Shown: positions 1 through 5,314 of the stretch, one piece after another
How positions within the stretch are numbered: the stretch's first letter is position 1
How the letters are laid out: every line of letters starts with the position of its first letter
NCBI GenBank assembly: GCA_023150215.1
Contig: JAKLLJ010000077.1
Location: 1-11,483 of the forward strand
Direction of reading: 5' to 3'
Source of the DNA: Thauera sp.
GTDB lineage: Bacteria > Pseudomonadota > Gammaproteobacteria > Burkholderiales > Rhodocyclaceae
DNA: 11,483 bases
Made by a program: the position numbers and the translations under genes
The notes under the pieces: generated by a model
Told to the model about the DNA's origin: nothing
Seen by the model: the letters and a program-made list of their open reading frames with translations, nothing else
The model's database searches: none

Positions 1-928
1 ATTTCTGGTACGGGTGGCGTTCGATCCAGTGGCGGGCGACGTCGACGCGGCGGCACACCCACACCCGGTCGTGCTTCTCGATATGGTCGAGGAAGCGCTG
101 CAGGGCCTTGAAGCGCCCCGGGCGGCCGAGCAGGCGGCAGTGCATGCCGATCGACATCATCGCCGGGCGCTCTTCGCCCTCGGCGTACATCACGTCGAAG
201 GCATCGCGCAGGTACTCGAAGAACTCGTCGCCGTGCGAGAAACCCTGCGGCAGCGCGAAGCGCATGTCGTTGGTGTCGAGCGTGTAGGGCACGATCAGGT
301 GCGGCACGGTCTCCCCGTTCGTCTTCTGCACCTCGGTCCACAACGGCAGGTCGTCGCCGTAGTAGTCCGAGTCGTACAGGAAGCCGCCGTAGTCGGCCAC
401 CAGGCGCCGGGTGTTGGGCGAGTCGCGGCCGGTGTACCAGCCGAGCGCGCGCGCGCCGGTGAGGCGCTCGATGATCTCCATGCCGATCTTCATATGCTCG
501 CGCTCGAGCTCTTCGGGCGTGTTCTGGTAGTGGATCCAGCGCCAGCCGTGGCAGGCGATCTCGTGGCCGAGCTCCTTGAAGGCGGCGGTGAGCTCGGGGT
601 GGCGCTCGAGCGCCATCGATACGCCGAAGATGGTCATCGGCAGGCCACGGCGCTCGAACTCGCGCAGGAAGCGCCAAACGCCCACGCGCGCGCCGTACTC
701 GTAGATGCCTTCCATCGACAGGTGGCGCTCGGGGTAGCTGGCGGCGTTAAAGAGCTCGGAGAGGAACTGCTCGCTGCCGGGGTCGCCGTGCAGCACGCAG
801 TTCTCGCCGCCTTCCTCGTAGTTGAGCACGAACTGCACCGCGACGCGGGCGCGGCCGGGCCAGTCGGCGTGCGGCGGGTTGCGGCCGTAGCCGACGAGGT
901 CGCGGGGGTAGGCGGGGTTCGAGGTCAT
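1..928 (-). CDS. puuE: Allantoinase PuuE (polysaccharide deacetylase family), 3' end off window
   Basis: Cytosolic enzyme that hydrolyses allantoin to allantoate, the last urate-pathway step encoded here. The frame is open from an ATG at 928 to the left edge: 309 codons with no stop, ending in HWIERHPYQK, which resembles the natural C-terminus, so only a few residues should be missing. Family-typical stretches are FVLNYEEGGE (about residues 33-42), SMEGIYEYGARVGVWR, MTIFGVSMALERHPE and GHEIACHGWRWIHYQ (NodB-fold core), then YTGRDSPNTRRL and SIGMHCRLLGRPGR. PuuE is known as a NodB-fold allantoinase unrelated to the amidohydrolase type. The start is preceded by GGAAAAG five bases upstream. It follows uraD in the same direction, but the gap is 193 bp and holds an inverted REP pair, so co-transcription is likely but not certain. 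Function is well supported by sequence and by the neighbouring uraD, puuD and uraH. Confidence 0.93.
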   Translation of the reverse strand, partial: MTSNPAYPRDLVGYGRNPPHADWPGRARVAVQFVLNYEEGGENCVLHGDPGSEQFLSELFNAASYPERHLSMEGIYEYGARVGVWRFLREFERRGLPMTIFGVSMALERHPELTAAFKELGHEIACHGWRWIHYQNTPEELEREHMKIGMEIIERLTGARALGWYTGRDSPNTRRLVADYGGFLYDSDYYGDDLPLWTEVQKTNGETVPHLIVPYTLDTNDMRFALPQGFSHGDEFFEYLRDAFDVMYAEGEERPAMMSIGMHCRLLGRPGRFKALQRFLDHIEKHDRVWVCRRVDVARHWIERHPYQK

Positions 929-987
929 GATGTCTTTTCCGAACAGGGGTTCAGGCATGCCGAGGGCCGATCGCCCCCGGCGCTTTC

Positions 988-1087
988 TGTAGGAGCGGCG
1001 GCAGCCGCGAACAGGATGAGGAGGCAGTCCCATCCGCGTGGTCCCGTGGGCCGGCGCCGTGTGTTCGCGGCTGCCGCCGCTCCCACA
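988..1087. repeat. Inverted pair of REP-like palindromes between uraD and puuE
   Basis: Two 26-bp units lie head-to-head at 988-1013 (plus orientation, GTAGGAGCGGCGGCAGCCGC core followed by GAACA) and 1062-1087 (reverse complement). They match at 25 of 26 positions; the one difference is CCT versus CCC near 1083. Each unit has its own GCGGC-GGCA-GCCGC stem-loop, and the pair can also form a long hairpin around a 48-bp spacer. The GTAG head followed by an imperfect palindrome is typical of REP elements mobilised by RAYT transposases in gamma- and betaproteobacteria. No RAYT gene lies in this window. The position inside a same-strand gene cluster suggests an effect on mRNA 3'-end stability or partial termination, which is inference. 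Confidence 0.85.
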
Positions 1088-1121
1088 TCGGGCCTCGCGA
1101 ACAGGGCGCCGGCCCGGCGGG

Positions 1122-1682
1122 TCAGCCGTTTGCGCCGAACATCGCATCGAGCCGGAATCTAGCGATCTTGCTGATCTCGGTCAGGCAGGTGCGGAACTCG
1201 GTGGCGCGCTCGTTGGCGAGCCGGCCTTCGACGCGGTCCATGATCTGGTGCCGCGTCAGGCCCTTGACCGCGACCACGAAGGGAAAGCCGAAGCGCGCGC
1301 GGTAGTCCTTGTTGAGCTGGCGCAGGCGCTGCAGTTCTTCCTTGCTGCACTGGTCGAGTCCGGCGCCGCGCTGCTCGCCGGTGGAGGCGGTGGTCAGCGT
1401 GCCGGCCTCGGCTTCCTTGCCGGCGAGCTCCGGGTGGGCGCAGATCAGGGCGAGCTGCTCGGTGGGGGCGGCCGTGTCGACCACCAGGCACATCGCGGCG
1501 TGCAGGGCGTCGATGCTGGGGAAGGGGCCGGCGCTCCAGGTACGCTCGGCGATCCACGGCGAGTGCTCGAAGATGCCGTCGAGGCGGGCGACGAAGGCGG
1601 CCTGGGGCAGGCGCGCGAGTTCTGCCAAGGCGGCCGCCGTGTTGTCGGCCGCTGCGGGTGAGGTGGGGGTTGGGGTGCTCAT
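1122..1682 (-). CDS. uraD: 2-oxo-4-hydroxy-4-carboxy-5-ureidoimidazoline (OHCU) decarboxylase
   Basis: Decarboxylates OHCU to S-allantoin, keeping the stereochemistry that is lost in the spontaneous reaction. The 186-residue product is all-helical and close to the usual family length. Signature elements include FEHSPWIAERTW (38-49), the catalytic HPEL (His83, Pro84), the STGEQ segment (100-104, with the conserved Glu103-Gln104), and RFGFPFVVAVKG (130-141). The first 15 or so residues (Ser/Thr/Pro/Ala-rich) are a non-conserved lead. The ATG at 1682 is preceded by GGAAGAG at good spacing. It lies 33 bp downstream of puuD in the same direction, as expected for an operon. All functional residues I can recognise are intact. 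Confidence 0.95.
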   Translation of the reverse strand: MSTPTPTSPAAADNTAAALAELARLPQAAFVARLDGIFEHSPWIAERTWSAGPFPSIDALHAAMCLVVDTAAPTEQLALICAHPELAGKEAEAGTLTTASTGEQRGAGLDQCSKEELQRLRQLNKDYRARFGFPFVVAVKGLTRHQIMDRVEGRLANERATEFRTCLTEISKIARFRLDAMFGANG

Positions 1683-1715
1683 GCTGTCTCTTCCGTTCTT
1701 TGGTTTCGTGGCGAA

Positions 1716-2909
1716 TCAGTCGGCGGTGCGTGCACCCTGGGCGAACCAGATGGCAATCTTTTCGCGTTCTTCCTCGGTGATGCCGGTGAGGTTGCCGAGC
1801 GGCATGTAGCCGCTGGCCACGGTCTGCGCGCTCATCACGGCGTTGGCGGCAATCTGCTCGGGGGTCTGCAACATCACCCCCTTGGGGGCCTGGGCGAAGC
1901 CCTCGTAGGTCGGCTTCTCGGCGTGGCAGCTCACGCAGCGTTGCTGCATGATCGAGCGCACGGTGGCGAAGCTCACCTTGTCGCCGCTGGCATCGACCTG
2001 CTTGGGCGCCATCAGCACCATCAGCAGCGCGATCAGCGCGACGCCGGCGGCGGGCAGCCACCACTTGACCTGGCCGCGGTGGCGCAGCACGAAGAACTGG
2101 CGGATCAGCACGCCGGCGATCATCAGCACGCCCAGCACCAGCCAGCCGTTGGCGTTGGCATAGGTCATCGGGTAGTGGTTGCTGATCATGATGAACAGCA
2201 CCGGCAGGGTGAAATAGGTGTTGTGCACCGAGCGCTGCTTGCCGATGATGCCGGGGCGCGGATCGACCTTCTCGCCGGCGTGGATCTGCGCCACCATCCG
2301 GCGCTGCCCCGGCATGATGTGGAAGAACACGTTGGCCGCCATCATCGTGCCGAGCATGGCGCCGACGTGGATGTAGGCGCCGCGGGCCGAGAACACCTGG
2401 TGCAGCACGTAGTTGGCGACCATCACGAACACGAACACGATTGCCGCGAGCAGGCCGTCCTTGCCGACCATGTTGCGGCACAGGACGTCGTAGACCACCC
2501 AGCCGGCGACCAGGAAGGCGATCGAAATGCCGATGGCAGCCGCCGGCGACAGTGCCATCACGTTGCTGTCGATCAGGTAGCTCGAGGCGCCGATCCAGTA
2601 GATGATCGCCATCATCCCCATGCCCGACAGCCAGGTGGTGTAGGCCTCCCACTTCGACCAGTGCAGGTCCTGGGTGAGCGGCTCGCCCTTGGGGCCGGTG
2701 AGGTATTTCTGGCTGTGGTAGAAGCCGCCGCCGTGCACCGCCCACAGTTCGCCGAACACGCCGCGCTGCGCGTCGTCGGGCTTTCTCGGGGCCTTGAGCG
2801 AATTGTCCAGCATCACGAAGTAGAACGATGCGCCGATCCAGGCGATGCCCGCGATCAGGTGCAGCCAGCGGACCAACAGGTTGGCCCAGTCGAGCAGGTA
2901 GGTTTCCAT
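1716..2909 (-). CDS. puuD: Urate hydroxylase PuuD, membrane-bound, with C-terminal cytochrome c domain
   Basis: Oxidises urate to 5-hydroxyisourate. In this family electrons pass to a fused cytochrome c rather than to O2, so no H2O2 is made as with soluble uricase. The 397-residue protein has eight predicted membrane spans at about 10-33, 91-113, 120-144, 152-173, 178-199, 230-250, 255-276 and 283-301. A periplasmic cytochrome c domain follows, with heme site CVSCH at 325-329 and likely axial Met369 (GYMPLGN). Several histidines in or next to spans (His17, His170, His181, His197) could bind cofactor or substrate. GGGACGAG precedes the ATG at 2909, and uraH ends 25 bp upstream. PuuD proteins also occur without the cytochrome domain; this is the full-length form. 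Electrons probably enter the respiratory chain through a terminal oxidase, which is inference. Confidence 0.94.
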   Translation of the reverse strand: METYLLDWANLLVRWLHLIAGIAWIGASFYFVMLDNSLKAPRKPDDAQRGVFGELWAVHGGGFYHSQKYLTGPKGEPLTQDLHWSKWEAYTTWLSGMGMMAIIYWIGASSYLIDSNVMALSPAAAIGISIAFLVAGWVVYDVLCRNMVGKDGLLAAIVFVFVMVANYVLHQVFSARGAYIHVGAMLGTMMAANVFFHIMPGQRRMVAQIHAGEKVDPRPGIIGKQRSVHNTYFTLPVLFIMISNHYPMTYANANGWLVLGVLMIAGVLIRQFFVLRHRGQVKWWLPAAGVALIALLMVLMAPKQVDASGDKVSFATVRSIMQQRCVSCHAEKPTYEGFAQAPKGVMLQTPEQIAANAVMSAQTVASGYMPLGNLTGITEEEREKIAIWFAQGARTAD

Positions 2910-2934
2910 GATCTCGTCCCTGTGTCCGCCGTGA

Positions 2935-3285
2935 TCAGCTGCCGCGGTAGGTGGAGTAGCTCCACGGCGTCACCAGCAGCGGCACGTGGTAGTGCTGCTC
3001 GGCGTTGGCGATGCCGAAGCGCAGCGCGACTTCGTCGACGAACAGCGGCTCGGGCAGGTTCAGGCCCAGGGCACGGAAGTAGTCGCCGGCGGCGAACACG
3101 ATCTCGTACTTGCCGGCTTCGAGCGCGGCGCCTTCGAGCAGCGGCGCATCGCAGCGGCCGTCGTGGTTGGTGACCGTGCGCGCGACTTCGCGGCGCTCGC
3201 CGTCGAGGCGATGGACGGTGACCGCGATGCCGACGCCGGGCTTGCCGTGGGCGGTGTCGAGTACGTGGGTGGTGAGGCGTCCCAT
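2935..3285 (-). CDS. uraH: 5-hydroxyisourate hydrolase (transthyretin-like protein)
   Basis: Hydrolyses 5-hydroxyisourate, the product of PuuD, to OHCU, the substrate of UraD. The 116-residue protein is normal in length for a bacterial TTR-like enzyme and has no signal peptide, so it should be cytoplasmic. It begins with LTTHVLDTAHGKPG and ends with the diagnostic YRGS tetrapeptide (113-116). The expected catalytic residues are present: His7, Arg44 (in HDGRC) and His98 (in EQHYHVPLL). The ATG at 3285 is preceded by a strong AAGGAGA site. It is the first gene of the leftward urate cluster, with puuD 25 bp downstream, and faces away from the LysR regulator at 3465. Confidence 0.96.
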   Translation of the reverse strand: MGRLTTHVLDTAHGKPGVGIAVTVHRLDGERREVARTVTNHDGRCDAPLLEGAALEAGKYEIVFAAGDYFRALGLNLPEPLFVDEVALRFGIANAEQHYHVPLLVTPWSYSTYRGS

Positions 3286-3464
3286 GCTGTTGTCTCCTTG
3301 TTATGTCCGGGTATGCGGGGATTGTGTGAGGCGCAGTGTAAGCCGGTGCCGTGTTAACGGATCGCATATGGTTTTATAAGTGATATATGATTTCGCGTAT
3401 TTGCAGCCGGTGCCCGATTTCACCTGGCAGCGCGGCCCAGAACAACGACACGAGGAGACCGACC
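3286..3464. promoter_or_regulatory. Divergent uraH/lysR promoter region with candidate LysR operator
   Basis: This 179-bp gap separates uraH (leftward) from the regulator gene (rightward). Its centre at about 3361-3391 is strongly AT-rich, in sharp contrast to the rest of the window. There the arms ATCGCATAT (3361-3369) and ATATATGAT (3383-3391) are inverted repeats matching at 7 of 9 positions across a 13-bp spacer. LysR-type regulators typically bind imperfect dyads of this kind between divergent genes. A -10-like TATGAT for the rightward gene lies at 3386-3391, but I could not assign a convincing -35 for either direction, so exact promoters remain undefined. The operator role is inference. 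Confidence 0.6.
3452..3457 (+). promoter_or_regulatory. Ribosome binding site deciding the lysR start
   Basis: GAGGAG lies seven bases before the ATG at 3465. The in-frame upstream ATG at 3387 has no such site, lies inside the AT-rich dyad, and would add 26 residues (ISRICSRCPIS...) unlike any LysR N-terminus. The start at 3465 is therefore preferred. Confidence 0.8.
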
Positions 3465-4403
3465 ATGACCTTGCGGCGCAGCGATGACCCGCTCGATACC
3501 TACCTGCTGCGCATCTTCGTGCTGTTGGTGACCGAACGCAGCGTTTCGCGCACCGCGCTGCGCATGAACCAGTCGCAGCCGGCGGTGAGCGCCGCGCTCA
3601 AGCGTCTGCGCGAGATCCTTGGCGACCCGTTGCTGGTGCGGGAGAAGGGCGGCATGGTGCCGACCGAGCGCGCGCTGGCGCTGATGTCGCATGCGAAGGG
3701 GGCGCTCGCCGAAATCGACCGCATGACCGACGCGCCCGAAGCCTTCGAGCCACACAGCACACGGCATGAATTTCGCATCGGTTCGCCCGACTATCTGGCG
3801 CCGGTGTTCATCGCCGGTGTCGCCGAGCGCTTCCGCCGTGAGGCGCCGCAGGCGCGCCTGACGCTGCACGCGCTGGGGCCGAACTTCGACTTCGAGCGCT
3901 CGCTCGCCGAGGGGGACCTCGACGTGGTGATCGGCAACTGGCCCGAGCCACCGCACCGCATGCACCTGTCGATGCTGCTCGAGGACGAGATCGTGTGCCT
4001 GGTGGCGGCCAGCCATCCGCTGGCGAAGAAGGGGATGACGATCGAGGACTACATGCGCGCGGCACACGTGGTGCCGATGCCGTATTCGATCAGCCAGCGC
4101 GGCGTGATCGACGGCGTGCTGGCGTCGATGCGCATCAACCGCGACGAGCGTGTGGTGGTGCAGTCGTTCACCGCGGCGCCCTATCTGCTGCAGGGCACCG
4201 ACCTGGTGTTCACCACCACGCGGCATTTCGCCCAGTTCTACGCCAACCTGCTGGCGCTGGCGATCATCCCGTCGCCAATCGCCTTTCCGCCGATGCGCTT
4301 CTACCAGCTCTGGCACGAGCGCAACCACCACTCGACCGGCCACCGCTGGCTGCGCCGCCTGCTCTCGGAATGCGGCCGGCGGATCGCGCCGCCGGCGGCG
4401 TGA
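3465..4403 (+). CDS. LysR-family transcriptional regulator of the urate cluster
   Basis: A 312-residue DNA-binding regulator. The N-terminal winged helix-turn-helix covers about residues 12-70 (recognition region RTALRMNQSQPAVSAALKRL, then GDPLLVREKGGMVPTERA). A periplasmic-binding-protein-like effector domain follows from about residue 100 (HEFRIGSPDYLAPVF) to the C-terminus. The C-terminal YQLWHERNHHSTGHRWLRRL resembles the NahR/NodD/DntR-like branch of the family, many members of which sense aromatic or cyclic ligands. It is transcribed away from uraH across a 179-bp gap, the classic LysR arrangement. It therefore probably controls uraH-puuD-uraD(-puuE) in response to urate or a pathway intermediate, and probably represses itself. 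The ligand is not shown by sequence. The start is set by GAGGAG at 3452-3457. Confidence 0.9.
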   Translation: MTLRRSDDPLDTYLLRIFVLLVTERSVSRTALRMNQSQPAVSAALKRLREILGDPLLVREKGGMVPTERALALMSHAKGALAEIDRMTDAPEAFEPHSTRHEFRIGSPDYLAPVFIAGVAERFRREAPQARLTLHALGPNFDFERSLAEGDLDVVIGNWPEPPHRMHLSMLLEDEIVCLVAASHPLAKKGMTIEDYMRAAHVVPMPYSISQRGVIDGVLASMRINRDERVVVQSFTAAPYLLQGTDLVFTTTRHFAQFYANLLALAIIPSPIAFPPMRFYQLWHERNHHSTGHRWLRRLLSECGRRIAPPAA

Positions 4404-4408
4404 GGGGA

Positions 4409-4478
4409 CTTGTTCGCGGCTGCCGCCGCTCCTACAGGGCGTGTCGGTTCCGGTAGGAGCGCCGGCAGGCGCGAAGGC
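4409..4478. repeat. REP-pair (BIME-like) module, copy 1
   Basis: A 70-bp module containing a leftward REP unit at 4411-4436 (type A, core GCGGC-GGCA-GCCGC when read on the minus strand) and a rightward unit at 4452-4477 (type B, core GCGCC-GGCA-GGCGC). Both carry the GTAGGAGCG head and GCGAA tail, and a 15-bp linker separates them. It starts six bases after the lysR stop codon. It lies between the converging 3' ends of lysR and usp, a favoured REP location where hairpins can block read-through from both sides. Confidence 0.88.
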
Positions 4479-4517
4479 GGCAGCGGAGCCCGGACCGTGG
4501 GTCGGTTAGCGGACGGC

Positions 4518-4587
4518 CTTGTTCGCGGCTGCCGCCGCTCCTACAGGGCGTGCCGGTTCCGGTAGGAGCGCCGGCAGGCGCGAAGGC
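4518..4587. repeat. REP-pair (BIME-like) module, copy 2
   Basis: Direct repeat of the module at 4409-4478, matching at 69 of 70 positions; the only difference is T4444 versus C4553. The period is 109 bp, and the 39-bp spacer (4479-4517) is not repeated. The module ends seven bases before the usp stop codon at 4595. No other coding or regulatory signal is visible between 4404 and 4594. Confidence 0.88.
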
Positions 4588-4594
4588 CCGGCGC

Positions 4595-5068
4595 TCAGCG
4601 GTCGATCGGCACCAGCATCACCGGGATGTCGGCCTTCATCGTGACCTTGTGCGCCACCGAGCCGAGCAGCAGCTCGCCGATCGTGCTGTGGCCGCGCGAG
4701 CCCATCACGATCACGTCAGCGAGCACATGCTTGGCGACGTCGAGGATACGGCGCGAGGCGTCGCCTTCGAGGGCGCGCACGCTGGCGAGCACACTCTTGA
4801 CGTCGAGTTCGGGGTTGGCCTCGGCGAAGACGTCGATGCGGTGGCGCAGCAGGGCCTCGGCCTTCTTGTGGCCGGCGAGCTTGACCTCTTCCATCTTCTC
4901 TTCGCTGAGGAATTCCTCGTACGGCAGGCTGCTCGAGGGCAGCGTCACGGTGACTGCGTGCAGCTTGGCGTTGAACTTCTTCGCCAGCCCCACGGCATGG
5001 AGGAACACCGCAGGCGAGCGCGGGGTGAGATCGGAGGCGTAAAGGATCGAACGGATTTCGTAGCTCAT
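4595..5068 (-). CDS. Universal stress protein (UspA family, ATP-binding type)
   Basis: Small cytoplasmic nucleotide-binding protein of the Usp family, which is usually linked to survival under starvation, redox or other stress; the specific role here is unknown. The 157-residue product has the single-domain Rossmann-like layout: first strand IRSILYASDLTPRS (5-18) with the Asp13 expected in ATP binders, and C-terminal VIVMGSRGHSTIGELLLGSV. That segment is the canonical G-x2-G-x9-G-S motif (Gly123, Gly126, Gly136, Ser137), typical of ATP-binding members. The ATG at 5068 is chosen because GGGAGA precedes it and the family motif begins immediately. An upstream in-frame extension to 5293 is low-complexity and not family-like. 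It is probably monocistronic: REP modules lie directly downstream and a 246-bp gap lies upstream. Confidence 0.92.
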   Translation of the reverse strand: MSYEIRSILYASDLTPRSPAVFLHAVGLAKKFNAKLHAVTVTLPSSSLPYEEFLSEEKMEEVKLAGHKKAEALLRHRIDVFAEANPELDVKSVLASVRALEGDASRRILDVAKHVLADVIVMGSRGHSTIGELLLGSVAHKVTMKADIPVMLVPIDR

Positions 5069-5268
5069 GCGGTTCTCCCGGTTGGCGTGGTTCCGCCGTT
5101 GTGCACGGCTGCTTGCGGCGGTGTCTTCATGGCGGGGGCAGCAGTGCTGCGACACCCCTGTACGCCGGAGTGTAGTGGGCGGACGCGAGCGACCGTTCTG
5201 CTTCGTTTGATAGCGCTTATACGGGAAAGCTGATGTGAGCGCCGGCCCTGAGGCCCCTGGCGTCATCG
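5069..5268 (-). promoter_or_regulatory. usp upstream region with short dyads
   Basis: Non-coding stretch upstream of usp, which must contain its promoter unless usp is read through from mgtE. It holds a palindrome GCAGCA-G-TGCTGC at 5138-5150, nested within wider arms GGTGTC (5120-5125) and GACACC (5151-5156). A small dyad, ATAGCGCTTAT, lies at about 5211-5221. These may be operator or leader structures, but I could not identify a confident -35/-10 pair. Confidence 0.3.
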
Positions 5269-5313
5269 GGCGAAGCCGGGGCGCCGCCGACACCGTGTCC
5301 GGCGCGCTTCGCC
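5269..5313 (-). terminator. Large hairpin directly after mgtE, terminator-like without a T-tract
   Basis: The mgtE stop codon occupies 5315-5317. One base later begins a nested hairpin. Outer arms GGCGAAGC (5269-5276) and GCTTCGCC (5306-5313) pair perfectly, as do inner arms GCGCC (5281-5285)/GGCGC (5301-5305) and GACAC (5289-5293)/GTGTC (5295-5299). Internal loops are CGGG and GCC on one side and a single C on the other. No run of T follows in the leftward direction, so it may act with a factor, as a pause site, or as a 3'-end protector rather than as a classical intrinsic terminator. Confidence 0.55.
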
Positions 5314-5314
5314 T

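Noticed and set aside
14..1162. Long plus-strand open frame (382 codons) opposite puuE
   Set aside because: The product is His/Val/Ala-rich with no family features. It is a high-GC shadow of puuE, whose minus-strand frame has clear allantoinase motifs throughout.
1159..2745. Minus-strand 528-codon frame overlapping puuD and uraD
   Set aside because: Arg/Pro/Ala-rich low-complexity translation in the wrong frame over two well-supported genes; typical of very GC-rich DNA.
1923..3173. Plus-strand His/Asp-rich frame opposite puuD, resembling a metal-binding protein
   Set aside because: The His richness is the complement of codons for membrane residues of PuuD; no start signal or domain supports it.
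4409..4587. Possible CRISPR array (repeat-spacer-repeat)
   Set aside because: There are only two repeats of 70 bp, each an internally palindromic REP pair, with no cas genes and no third unit.
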